From assembly GCA_036245805.1 (NCBI GenBank), contig BTRK01000001.1, positions 28,527,087-28,591,086 of the forward strand: a stretch of 64,000 nucleotides of DNA, given 5' to 3'. This DNA comes from Pristionchus mayeri (Eukaryota > Nematoda > Chromadorea > Rhabditida > Neodiplogasteridae). This document shows positions 12,608 to 25,100 of this stretch, piece after piece (positions within the stretch are counted from its first letter, which is position 1; every line of letters starts with the position of its first letter). The notes below the pieces were generated by a model. The model saw nothing but the letters and a program-made list of their open reading frames with translations. It searched no databases and had not been told where the DNA came from. A program made the position numbers and the translations under genes.

Positions 12608-14752
12608 ATGCGGGACCCTCCGCTACTGCTCCTGCTTCTGCTCCCATTTGCGGCCTCTCAAGGCTGCAGCTGCCCCGCTTCGGCCTGCTTCCGACCACCA
12701 CCGCCTACGTGCTCGCGGTGAGAGATACTGTAGATTACTGTTAGAAGTACTGTAGACCATCCATGATATGGTAGAGATGGATCTTCAGGAATTCTTCATT
12801 CTGCGTTATCTCTGACTGAAAGAAACCCCGCAGAGAATCATTTTATGCGAAACCGGTATTGTCCGTCGTCATCTCACAACCATGACTTAGCACAACGATC
12901 AGAGATCATCTTGCAGACCTTGCCCTCAACCGTCCTGCCCCACTCTCTGTCCTCCTCCTCCCCTCTGTCCACCACCGCCTCCGCCGCCCCTCTGCCCACC
13001 TCCCCTCCCTCCACTGTGCCCAATCCGATTGGTCAGAATTACAAAGTTGCTAATTAGAATAAGCCTAAAACATTTTCATGAATAATCCTGAGCTCTAAAC
13101 TGAAGGAATTATTTACGCACTTTCCGGGCCTTTTGCTTTCAAAGAGGGAGGGGGCGAATAAAATAGGTTTCAACTAGAACGTATGTTCTCCAGATCGAGC
13201 AGTGTTCAGTTAACATCCGTGGGCTAGTAGTACAAAATCAACACAACTAAAAAAGATCTCCGACAAGAAAGAATTAGAAAATTTGTAAGCCGGAGAGATG
13301 AAAGCAAGGGCATTTTGTAGCCCTGCCCTCTGCCCCTTCCTCCTCCTCTTCCTCTTCCGTGTCCTCCTCGACCGCCTTGTCCATGTTCTGGTTCGGGCAT
13401 TTTCACTTGAAAACCACAACAAAACTACCGTAATCATCTCCTACCGTAGTCCTTGCAGCGCCCCGCTGGCAACCTCCACCACCACCCCCTTGCAGCCGCT
13501 GCGGAGGTGGTTGTGGAGGAGGAGGAGGAGGCTGCGGTGGAGGTGGAGGGGGCTGTGGTGGAGGAGGAGGAGGATGTGGAGGAGGCGGAGGCCCCGCCCC
13601 CTTCTTCCCCCAGTCTCCCTCCAATCCGATCCCCATCGACAATGACCGCGGCGAACCCTCGTTCCCGACACTGCCACCACTGCCCAATAGCATTGAGGCG
13701 CCCAGTGGAGGAGGTGAGTGCACTCGAAGAGAGAGTATTGAAGTAGATAGAGACAGCATCAATCAATCGTCTATCGAGTATACAGTAGTCCTACAGAAAT
13801 TGGACATCGATAGATACAATGGGAATCTGATTTATGCGAGAGCTTATTGTCAGCATGCAGCGCTCCTGCTGCTTCTTAGCACCCGGTCATATATTTATCG
13901 ATACACTTACCGTAATCTCCCTAATCGTGTCAGGAGGCTGCGGAGGTGGTCCGTCACTGCCTGCTCTTCCTCGCACGCCCGCTTCCAATGACTGCTGTCA
14001 TGGCTGCAATCGACCCTGTCGATATCGGTAGGTCACCGCGCTCGTTTATCGATTTTTTGAGTACCTCGTTCCGTAAACTTGATTAATATAAGCTCGAATA
14101 ACCTTTCCCATTTCCATAAGCTACTATCGATCGATATGGCAACCTACCGTACCCTCTCAGACGTCGACGTCTCGCTGTGCACGGCGCGAAGAATCGTGTC
14201 GTCGACCCCTCATGCAGCAGCCCCCAGTTGGGAGACATCATCCTAGAGGTATGCGGCAATCTACCATAATCTTGAATAAAAAAGTACACTGTAGTCAGTT
14301 ATCGATTAGAGCGAACCAGGTCAACGATCACAGATCATTCCTTCAGCACATCTCATCCGATTCGTCGTCCTCGAAGCGGGCAATCCAGCAGGCAGCTCAG
14401 GCTTCCCTTCGATCACTGGTCGATGTGGTAAGCACTCGCTCAATTCAAGAGAGAAGACGAAATAAAAAGTGTGCCTAAAATCACCGGTTATGTCATTGGG
14501 ACACATAGGATGTCCCATATCACTTGTCTTCTCAAACATTGGTAGCAATAGTCAAAGGAGTAGTTCATTTATTCTGTGCGTGAAGCAGAACGAAAAGCCT
14601 AAAGAACCGTGATGCAGTGTGAAGCCGTAACCTTGCAGGTGTGCGGCACGGGCGAGTTCTCATACGTCGCTCACACGCACACGTTCTGTCAGCGGAGGAA
14701 GGCGGACATCACTTGTTACGCATTCGTGCCCATTCATAACAAGGAATTCTGA
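12608..14752 (+). CDS. Secreted Cys/Pro/Gly-rich protein with ground-like domain
   Basis: Eight exons close in frame to 308 residues: 12608-12717, 12917-13031, 13321-13390, 13459-13713, 13934-14027, 14161-14248, 14347-14427, 14639-14752. A leader with seven consecutive leucines (MRDPPLLLLLLL) is followed by a CSCPASACF segment, then Cys-Pro-rich repeats (PPPLCPPP), a Cys-Gly segment (CGGGGGGC units) and a CCHGCNRPCRY cluster. The C-terminal third is a nematode ground-like domain: a DPSCSS start, SKRAIQQAAQASL, a central VCGTGEFSYVAHTHTFC, then ITCYAFVP. Ground-like proteins are hedgehog-related extracellular or cuticle-linked proteins of nematodes. Exon 3 (70 nt) was placed because it is the only phase-1 exon that keeps the Cys-rich frame. 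A CTTGCAG just before the ATG suggests trans-splicing. Confidence 0.88.
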
Positions 14753-15106
14753 GCGAGATGATCTTTGTTCTTTGCTAAGAGTTACATAAAGCCCAATAGG
14801 TGCCGCTAGATTATCTCTGATCTCTGCTCCCTCAGCTTTATCTTGAGAACTGTTTAGGCTGCATTATCCTTCAGAAAACATGAAATCTGCTGGTTCGAAT
14901 TGTTTGTTCACGGAAACAGCAATTACATAATTATTTATCTGTTGAAAACATGCCACAATAAAGCGTTTGTCAGTATGCACAGGGGGCTCAAGAGGAGGGA
15001 GGGAATGGACACATGATTCGATGAATGGACACGAAGAGGGAGAGAGCTACCGTATCTCGGCGTGGCTACCGTACCTGACGGTTCAGGGATTATCGATTGG
15101 GCGCGC
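14753..15106. other. Convergent 3' flanks, nothing else seen
   Basis: This is the short gap between the ground-like gene (+) and the RBX2 gene (-). It has an AATAAA near 14958 for the plus-strand gene. No further coding signal was seen. Confidence 0.6.
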
Positions 15107-16783
15107 TCACTTGCCTACGCGTGCCACGACCCAGTCCTGAAAGTAGATGCATGTTATACAACGAAAACATGCTTCATTAGGTCAATCATAAATTTTCGAA
15201 CTATCCCCGAACTTGTCTCATCATAGTCACTCAAGAATTACCAATTGTCGTTTGGAAAAAAATCAACAAAAACTCGTATACCTATTGAAAGACAAGAAAA
15301 CAGTTAGTCAATCAATTAGAACGATCAAGTCTCTCACCTGCTGGCAGAGAGGGCAGCGGGCGTTCTGCTTCACCCACTGCGCCATGCAGCAGTTGTGGAA
15401 GGAGTGCGAGCAGTCGCCCCACACCACCACGCAGTCAACGCCCCCTTAATTAGGCACTAATTAGCACGACTAATTAGTCAATTAATTAGTCAATTCATTA
15501 AAATATTCACCAAGCACCACCCCAGGGGTATCTCTTTCAACGGGATTTTCGGAACGAGTGGTACAACTAGGAACACTACTATCTCGTCGTGTCATTGATG
15601 TGTGTGGCATACGGTATTCTGTAGTATCCGAACAGAGATAAAAAATCACCCGAGGATGCCGTAGTGGCTGCTCCTGGAGCAGCAACGGAGGGGGAGGAGG
15701 AAGAGGATGGCGTGGAGGTGGGAGGAGGCGGGGGAGGGGGAGAACCTGAGAAACAACGGGGCTTCTTCATCACTACACCATCATACCTCCCCCTCTTTCA
15801 CGCATTTCTTGATTTATTTTTTTACCAACTATCGGATAGTTCTGAAAATGTTCCGCATTATGATAACATTAAAACATAAATTAGCCTCAACAATTGAATC
15901 ATTTTTCGCACTGGTGTACTCTTAACTGCTCAATTGATCTGATCCATCATCTGGATATTGCCATTTATCAATCGATATTTCGCTCACCGGCCGCTCTGGC
16001 GGCTCGTCCGCTCCGCGTGGGCACGGGCGCGGGCGGCTCTCGCTCGGGACCCTTCGTCGCATCCGCCTGGCATCGGAGGCACTCCTCTGAACGAGAAGGG
16101 ATTGTAAAATATTTATTCATTATCAATACTTCATCGACAATTTAAATTTTTAAAGACAGTTAACGTTCATGTTGAACGTTTCCGTCGCGATTGTTAACAA
16201 AATTCGATCACTCCAGAAACGGTGTTAATGATTCAGAAATGTCTCATAACAATTCCAAGCTCCCAAAGAGTAATGAATCAGACGTAAATCTTCGAAAAAT
16301 CAAAATCAGTCATCCTAATCCCTTCAATTTCTCACGTATTCACCACATCGTGCCCCTCCACCGTAACCCGCTCCCCCGTCTACCGTACCCATGAGCTGGA
16401 GTCGGCAGATGGCGCACGTGTCGCATTCCACGTCCCACGTCCACACCGCGCACGCGTTCCACCGCTTCAGCGTGAACGGACGACCACTGCAAACAAGATA
16501 TTTACAATAATAAACAATAATTAAAATAAAATTACGTTAATGCAATCAAAGAATACATCAATAACGTAAGCTTCTCATTTCCTTCATCAATGCACGGATA
16601 ACAATACTGGTTGCAAAATCAAAATTCCTAAATGAAAATATCGGTTCCATCGCAATTTATTGGTCATTGAGCAGGTACCGCAATGTTTATCCTGCTTTCC
16701 CTGAAACGATCAACTAAAGTAACTGACGATTCGCTCTTGGTCTCTCCCACATCCATCGGCTCCGGCTGATCTACTTCCATCAT
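15107..16783 (-). CDS. rbx-2: RING-box protein 2 (RBX2/RNF7-like), with an unusual linker
   Basis: Six exons close in frame to 161 residues: 16728-16783, 16389-16486, 15988-16086, 15650-15745, 15338-15444, 15107-15136. RBX proteins recruit the E2 to cullin ubiquitin ligases. The chain shows the cullin-binding strand (RPFTLKRWNACAVW), the first ligand loop WDVECDTCAICR, then CLRCQA, and later DCVVVWGDCSHSFHNCC, RCPLCQQ and the family C-terminus DWVVARVGK. VVVWGDC and the DWVV end point to RBX2 rather than RBX1. Between CLRCQA and DCVVVWG the usual linker of about six residues is replaced by about 60 Pro/Ser/Ala-rich residues, supplied by exons 3 and 4. Exon 4 is 96 nt and could be skipped in frame. 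The start at 16783 follows a GGCAG acceptor. Confidence 0.9.
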
Positions 16784-17133
16784 CCTGCCACGATTGTTTG
16801 TATTACGGTATTCCCTTCATCTCAGATATCGATCAAGGAACCTCAGGGGCAACCTTTCTTCCTTCTTCCACTCACTGCTCAAGGCCGTTACTCGGTAGCT
16901 CCTTTATTCACTGTTTGCACAGTTCAAACACGGATGCTACTGCATTGCGTAACAACCGAAATCTGCCAGGGGGGATAGAGGGGGACGTTCAAGGGGAATC
17001 AACAATGTACCCGTTGCTGTAAACATGGAAAACTGGGGCAGAATAACAACAACAACAGTAGCAGTGAGATGCGGTAACAGAGTACGATAGATCACTCGAA
17101 GGTTACGGTAGGTCAGACTGTCAATCGATAATC

Positions 17134-20100
17134 CTAGGAGAGGAAGGTCTGGCCTGGCACTGGATGCTCGTCCTCCATGGCTGCCAGTCTCTCCATCAGA
17201 AGAGTGTCGAGACGAGCGACGGCGTTGACGCCCATCTGAATGGGAGGATAATAATATATTTATCGCACGTGGCGGGGGTTCAATTAACAAACAGTGAGAT
17301 AATACAGGAAAAAAATAGTCATCACAAAACGATATTACGATGCCGAATAAACGACAAAGGATGTATTGAAAAGAGGGATCCAGATTTTTTATGTAATTGG
17401 AGACAATAGATAGATTAGGATTACTAATAATGGAGTCGTCGAGACGATTCCAATTGATACTATTTTATTAGACAAGAAATTAGCAAATTTTGAGATTAGG
17501 GAGTGACGTTCAATTGCACATACAGTATCGCCGGAAAGTATTGGCCAGCTTTTTCTTTTCGTCATAGTTTTTTAACCACTTGATGTATTGAGCTAAAAAT
17601 TGAACTAGGAATAGCAAATCTAATGGGAAAAATCTGCAGTTACTGCGAACTTATGCAAATTTCTCATTCTTGCGTAGTGATGACGCAATCACACACACCA
17701 CTTTTTCGAAAAAAATATATTTCTTGTAAGAAAATTTTCCTATAGCTCAAATTTCTTGGGAATTGAGACATGTCCTAGGACTACCCAGAAAACAATTTTC
17801 AAGTTGCTGCGACCCCGGACCATGTTGCTGCAGCTGCTGCAAGTTTGTAACTGAAAACGCATATCTCATTTTCTAGGGAAGCTAGAGACTCGTCCAAAGC
17901 AGCAAAATGATCGCCATAATGCACCTAGATGATCCTGAAAGTTTGATATTGATCGGTTTTCGTTTGCCCTCAGGGCACGAAAAAGTCACTTTTTCGAATG
18001 ACCGTACTTTGGGCGCTTACCATTTCAAGAGAAAATTAGCATAAAATCTGGCTCCTGGACAGGAAGTCGCAAAAAGCATCACATAATCGATTCCCAACTT
18101 TCCGTAGTCTTGGGTTCGCTTTCCGGTCCGTGGCGAGCCATTTACCGACGCGCGCTCATCTAGAGCCCACTTCATTTCCGTACACGGCGAGAGAGTGATG
18201 AGAGAAAGGCGCGAAGAGAAATCGTGCGTTTCGAGAGTGGCGCGCGTGCGTAGATCGTTGGTTATCGCCCGGAAAGTAGTGCCAGCTCAACCAAAAGTAG
18301 GAAATCGATTATTTGATGGTTTTTGCGACTTCCTGGCCAGGAGCCAGATTTTATGCTAATGATCTCTTGAAATGGTAAGCGCCCAAAGTACGATCATTCG
18401 AAAAAGTGATTTTTTCGTGCCCTGAGGGCAAACGAAAACCTATGAATATCAAACTTTCAGGATCATCTAGTGGTATTATGGCGATCATTTTGCTGCTTTG
18501 GACGAGTCTCTAGCTTCCCTAGAAAATGAGTTATGCGTTTTCAGTTACAAACTTGCAGCATCTGCAGCAACATGGTCCGGGGTCGCAGCAACTTGAAAAT
18601 TGTTTTCTGGGTAGTCCTAGGACATCTCAATGGGTAGTCCTAGGACGTCTCAATACCCAAGAAATTTGAGCTGTAGTAAAATTTTCTTACAAGAAATATA
18701 TTTTTTCGAAAAAGTGGTGTGTGATTGCGTCATCACTACGCAAGAATGAGAAATTCGCATAAGTTCGCAGTAACTGCAGATTGTTCCCCATTAGATTTGC
18801 TATTCCTAGTTCAATTTTTAACTCAATACATCAAGTGATTCAAAAACTATGACGAAAAGAAAAAGTTGGCCAATACTTTCCGGCGATACTGTAGTATCTT
18901 GATCTTCAAGGGATCAATATCATATGATCTCTCGCTCCGTCTAACTAGTAAGAGAGCATTGGAGAGACGAATACTATTCCTTCACTGCTAATATGCGCTC
19001 AGTCAATCATTGCCCATTTCTACCGTAACCACATGGCTACCGTAACCTCTCTCCTGATACGGTAATCACCTGAATCATCTCATCGATGCTGGCTGCATCC
19101 AGACTGCCTCCTCCCGCCTGTCTCGTCATCGTCACCAGTGGCTCCGCTCCCGCTTTCTGAAAAGCAGTTTATCGATTAATTGTCGCTGATCTACTCTATT
19201 CGCACAATGCATTTGTTCAGAAGAACAAATGTGCGTAGGAGGACAAGCGAAATTAGCAGAATCGGAAATCCGGGTACATTCCGGTAAGATAGATGACAAT
19301 CCCTTATCCGCGATTAGCATAATGCGAGGACTAAGTGTCTACAAGCTCAGTGGTTTGATGACCTTTTTATTGGGCATTGAGTGATGATCTACGGTGCTTA
19401 TTCTATCATTCTACTAGATTATCGATCTACCGTATCCCTACCGTACCTGCACGCTGGCTCCGACGAAGAGGGAGGCGAAGGAGCACGTCTCCTCCTCCAG
19501 AGTGACGTCGACGACGTTCGTCGACCCGATCTTCGTCACCGTCGAGATGAGCGGAGCACTGAAGAGAACGTTCCAGAGGATGCAGGGAATTGTATTCTCG
19601 AACAATAAATTCAGATTCAGATTCAGATTCCTCCTTGCATACATCTATGCACTCATCATTGGAGAAATCGAGTTAGAAGGAAGGGGAAAAAGTAATCCAG
19701 TGCATTACTTATATCGTAATCTAGCTCATAAATCATTAGATCGTGATACATCTCCATCTCGTCTACCTCTTCAGATCGAGTTTCCAGGTGACTCCTCCCT
19801 CTGGCAGATCGACGGTCATCTTGTTCTCGTCGGCCGGTCGAGTCACCAACTCGATGATCTCCGCGTCGTACAGCGCCGCCTTCGCCTGCCAAATCAATCG
19901 ATAATTTCAAATTTTAATATTCAATATTTCTATAAAAATCATGATTTTTTTCAGAATCGAGCATTAAGAACATAGTTTTTTGAGCACTTATCAAGTTCAT
20001 TATTATCAGCATTCTGCGCTATAAGCAGGTCAGATTATTCGAATACGTTAAATATAAAAACAAAAACAAACCGCAACGGAGGCAGCATCGACGACGGACC

Positions 20101-21586
20101 CACCGTACTGCAGAATGACGACATCGACGTAGAGACGCCAGAAGTGCGTCGACGTCAGCGTCAGTCTAAGAAACATACATATTTTTACACGCTTTAGTTT
20201 CAAACTTCTTAATAAAAAAATTCAACTTCTTAATAAAAAAATCAATATCTTGAGGGGATAACAGTGTATTCACCACGAAAGATATTCTTCTATGATGGTC
20301 TTTAGAACAAGGGTATTATGTAACGAACAATTAGATTAATAGAATGTAACTCACTTGGCCAGATCGGGGATGACGCTCTCGTTGTCGTAGGCGAAGTGCA
20401 GCGCGTCCGCCAGCTCCTCGGCGTACTCGTCGCCGCCCTTGCCTGATTAGTCATTCGATGAGTCATTATGATATATTTAAAATATATCCACTTGACGTCT
20501 TTTCTAGAAATCGAGAACGTAGCCCAGAAGATAATAACAATAATGGAAAATGAAAATTAGCAATTGGGCTGATAAAACATTGGTACGTCTGTGGTATTTG
20601 GCTCACGCCCCGTCCTATCCTCTATCATTTCCTATCACTCTTCAGTGAAGGAAGATGTACCGACCGAAAAGTAAGGAGAAATTTCTGAAAAAAAGAGTGA
20701 GGAATAGGAGGGAGGAGGGTTGGTTCAGAGAAAAAATGAGTGTTGAAACAGGAAACCGACCGATGAACTGCGGGGTTGCATTGGCGGAGCAATCGACGCT
20801 GAAGACGAGTCGCTCCGTCTCCTTCGACGAGTCCTCGCACTGAGAAGGGAATGATAAGAGTGAAGAGAAAGCTCGTATCTAGCTTTTGACTGTTGCAATC
20901 CACCCATAGACTGCTTCTACAAGTCTCCAAATAGACTTGCATTATCCACAGCACAATATAACGCTTACTCATAGGATATATTCAACAAACGAGCTGCTAG
21001 ATTGGCAAAAATTCTTTATGGGCTAACCGAGCATGATCACAGAGCAGGAGTGCCTTAGCAGTCATAATTGGCAGGCCAATCTCCATCCCCAATTATGAGA
21101 CCATACTAGTTTTATCACTGCTGACACAACCACAAAAGGAGGCTGAGTAGAGTAGAGTGAATGAACTAAGCCTGCTCACCTCGACCAGTTCGCACTTGAC
21201 TCCGCAGAGGACGTCGGTGTCGCCGATGCGGACGCGCGAGGATCCGTCTGTCGTCGACAGCACGCCCCGCTCCACCCACATCGGACGGTAGTCGCCACAG
21301 CTGCAAAGAGAATTTTAAACATATTAACACAGCTTGAACATCATCACAATAAGGAAATTACAAACTAGAAGCAGCTTTCATGCATGCTATACCGGCCCGA
21401 GTTTATGTAAATGAGGCCAAATCTAATAGCTAAAGCCAATTACATTAAAAGAGAAAAAGAAAGGATGTAAATTTGACGAGAAAGTTTGCCAATTCGGGAG
21501 ACTGGCCTTCTGCCATCGTTGCGCAGTCCTTCCTGCACGCCGTGCATGATGAAGACCTTCTCGGCATCGCTCAGTCTCGCGTCCAT
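17134..21586 (-). CDS. exos-7: Exosome complex subunit RRP42 (EXOSC7-like)
   Basis: Nine exons close in frame to 293 residues, close to the human protein's length: 21507-21586, 21180-21300, 20761-20839, 20355-20442, 20072-20165, 19767-19885, 19447-19558, 19070-19156, 17134-17235. The protein is a PH-ring subunit of the RNA exosome core. The N-terminus has LSDAEKVFIMHGVQEGLR, then VRIGDTDVLCGVKCEL, FSVDCSANATPQF, LYVDVVILQYGG, VTKIGSTNVVDVTLEEE and a C-terminal QAGGGSLDAASIDEMIQ. Each block fits EXOSC7 in order. Intron 1 must use a GC donor (AGAAG|GCCAGT) to keep the frame. The last intron (17236-19069) contains a 1.37-kb foldback element. The gene is divergent from the SMYD gene, with about 520 bp between starts. 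Confidence 0.93.
17523..18891. mobile_element. Foldback element A, TA-flanked, in exos-7 intron
   Basis: Two inverted arms of about 575-590 bp (17523-18096 and 18303-18891) flank a centre of about 200 bp. The ends are CAGTATCGCCGGAAAGTA, next to a TA on both sides, as in Tc1/mariner elements. No transposase is encoded. The right arm carries a small tandem duplication near 18610-18655. Confidence 0.9.
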
Positions 21587-22104
21587 CTGGTAATTAAGTA
21601 ATTAATTAATTAATTAAGCAAAGAAAACACGAAAACAATCACTCAAAACCCAAGAAAGACACGGAGAAGGTTGACCGCCAGACTTACAAAAATTCAATTC
21701 GCAGGAATGATCAATAACTGATTTTATTAAATTTTCGATTACAGTATTTTTCTTTACAGTAAGCCTCATTCAAAATTTCGTAAAAATTATAAATAATACG
21801 TAATTCTTTATATTATGCATAATTTGGTTAACAATATTCGGAGTTTAGCTCTCAATAAGCATCTTCTTACCTATCGCAGACTTTGCGAGGCTCCAAGTGA
21901 TCTACTTCCAATCAGGATGCAATCTCTGCTTGACTACGTCGGGATTCTGCCTGCGGACACTCTTCCCCTCCCTCTCTCCCTCTTCGACTAACATCACTCC
22001 TCTTCACACTGAGGATATCTGGCGACTCTCCCTCCCTCCTCTGGTCCATCACTGTGTAATCTCACTCTCTCACACACATTTATCCCTTCGCCTTGTCCTG
22101 AGAG
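21587..22104. promoter_or_regulatory. Divergent intergenic region between exos-7 and the SMYD gene
   Basis: About 520 bp separate the two start codons and presumably hold both promoters. It is AT-rich near exos-7 (TTAATTAATTAATTAAT at 21600-21618) and pyrimidine-rich near 21970-22090. No specific motif could be assigned. Confidence 0.45.
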
Positions 22105-25100
22105 ATGGTCGCTAACCTCCCCGCACTAGCTCCTACCAAATACAAAGTGAGCATACTATAATTTGTTCAATGTTTAAAAAAATGTAATAACTATAAATTG
22201 TAGATTTATGATTCTCCCTTCGCTCACCAACTGATCAACCCGCTCGTCGATTCCTACTGCTCTTACTGCCTCAGGCAACCTGAAGGTTCGGTTTTTCCCT
22301 CTATTCTCTGGTTGGTATGTATCTTTTCTCTATGCCAGAAGATTGAAACTAAAAGGCAGAGACAGCGTTTAGGAAGAACACCAAAAATCTTAGAAGAATT
22401 TGACAGGAGATAGAGGGGAGAAGAGGAGAGTAAAAGAGATCAAAGAACATTCCACCTCACTCCCCGATCTCTTCCGAACGTTGATGATAGCGAATAAATT
22501 TTGAAGATCAAAGACCAAAGATCATTGCAGAGGGTAAGCTGATGACATGTGGAGGCTGTCGCTTCTCTAAGTACTGCGACGCAGCCTGCCAGAAGAAGGG
22601 CTGGTCAGCTCACAAACACGAATGCAAGAGGCTCAAAAAGGTTTGATTTTTCCCTTAAAATGAAGGCACAATTTCACTGATTTCCACAGATTCAGTGATA
22701 GATACAAACGAACTGATACATATTCAAATTTAAAACTTTCACTAGTCAGAGGCGACTCGTCAATTGGTTGTTCGATAACTCTAACCCACAAAATATTGAA
22801 TTAATTATCAAATCATTGATTTCCCCTCTGCAGGTCTTCCCGAATCTGCCCTGGACGGAGGTCCTCTTCCTCTCGAAGATCATCGATCGGGTCATCTTCC
22901 TCTCCGAGAAATCAGACGAGCACGGATGGGAGAAGGAGAGGACGTTCGAGTCGTTGATGAGCCACAAGTAGGTCATCCTTCTTTCTATCATTCACCGAGT
23001 TCGAGAAAAGATACAACTCTTCATTGATCGTACAATACACTCTCTCGACATTCGACAGGTCGAGAGTGCATTGTACGATTACCCAAAAACGTTTGTCATT
23101 AGTTCCACAATTGTGCAGTCCTTTTCACTTCTTTCCACATTTTGAGTAGGGTAGATCACTCGTGCAATCATTCACTGGTTAAAGAGCGTGCGAAGTCAAG
23201 TATTTCTTGATTGTTGATCTTCACAGGGAAGACATCGAGAAAGACACGCTCAAGATGGAACACTTCGAGAAGGTTCTGGGAAAGATGGCCGCATTCAGGT
23301 ACTGTATACCTAGAGTGCAACCTTCGTAGGTTGCATAACATCGATGTTGACCTGTAGTCATATGGATGGGTATGATGTAGTGCTTAGTAGGGATGGCAAT
23401 TCAATGCAAGGTAGTGATTCTGCTACGCCTCCTCTAATTGCGAAAGGCGTACCGGAATTGCTTAACTTACATTGAGCTATCCCTAGTGATTAGCGGGACG
23501 AATTCATTATCTACTTCTTCGTCTTCATCCCCTTCTTCTCAAAACATTCTTCCAGAAAGGAGGAGATGGTCTCTCGCGAGGTTTTCTTCAACATTTTCTG
23601 CAAAACCTCGATCAACTCCCACTCGATTCACTCGAATGCCGGAGTGGAGATCGGAATGGCTATCGATCTTGGTAGGTCACCACCTCTCGCAGAGCTCAGG
23701 AGAGAGTTAGGATAGGGAAATCATTGATGATTTATACTTCAATCTAGAGTAGAGAGAAGTGAACAAAAGAAAAACTCTCTGCAGTCTATCCTAAATTTTC
23801 CTGACTGTCAGAATTAGTGCAATGATCAGAAGTTTACTGTGGTCCTGATCCTACCTCTCGAATGCCAATAGAATAGTGTCCATTCTTTTTGTACCATTCA
23901 CTAACCCCCCTTCCTCCCCCAGGTATCTCCAAGTACAACCACTCCTGTCGGCCGACGTGCGCGATGGTCTTCGACGGAATTCGCGTATTCCTGCGCCCGC
24001 TCGTACCAGGTACTGTAAAACGGTACCGTACCCTGATCGCACCCCGAATCGCCAAATGAGCTACCCTAGTCCTCTCAGACATCCGGATCGAAGACCTCGA
24101 CAAGTGCTTCATCTCGTACGTCGACGTGGGCAGGAGTAGGTACAGGAGGAGAATCGATTTGAAGGTGGGGAAGAGATCAAAGATAAACTCCATTTCTCCC
24201 CTCATTTCACGAAACGGAACCTGGTGATATTTATTCACTTCTTCTCAATTGTGAAATTGAAATATTTTTTCCAGTTGTGATCATTTATGGCCGAATATGA
24301 ACGCTACAAAACAAAGAAAAATCTATCCATCTTCTTATCATTGAGTAACAGTCACGGAAAAGCTAGTAACATTCGCCATGAGAGCCCGTCCCTCCCGATT
24401 TCTCATCCCCCAAATCTCTTTATCTTGAGGCAAAATGGTACTTCGACTGTCAGTGCTCTCGCTGCTCGGATCCAGAGGACAATCGACTGACCGCCCTCTC
24501 CTGTCCACGGGAAGGCTGCGATGGAATGATCATCACTGCAGGTATGTTCTTTGATCTTTGAGTTTCGATCGTTGTGAGGAAATTGAAATTGGATGGATTG
24601 AGTTGATTTTTGTTGCTTCGGTCACGACTTCTCATATTGAACCTCTTATTTATTTTTGCCTTGATCGACTCAACTAGGATAGCCTTCCGAGATTGCATGT
24701 CGCCTTCAACCTTTGAAATAGATACATTATTCACTAACATCGCAGAAATATTATGTCCAAATTTATGATGTAGAAGTTAGTCTTTTGCAAATCATCACTC
24801 TTCTCCAGAGGATGACGAGCCGATGGACATCGCGTGTGGAGAGTGCGGACTGGTCTGCGAGGAGGAACGAGTGAGGAAAGGACAGGAGCTGATGAAGAGA
24901 CTACCACCCTCATTCGACCCCAAGTGCCCCGTGGAAACGGTCGGGATTTGTTCATCCTTGGTCCTCCTGGGTACTCCTGGGTACTATCCATCCGAAACAA
25001 GCAGAAAGTGATAATTCGCTGTGAAAGAATATACCTACTCGCACCATTCCTAGGTCATCAGCTAAGCGAATGAGTGGGTAATTTTTGAGAGAGCTGTTCA

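Noticed and set aside
13403..13766. Long overlapping frames on both strands
   Set aside because: They are shadows of the GGA-rich exon 4 of the ground-like gene. Only the Cys-Gly frame joins the neighbouring exons in phase.
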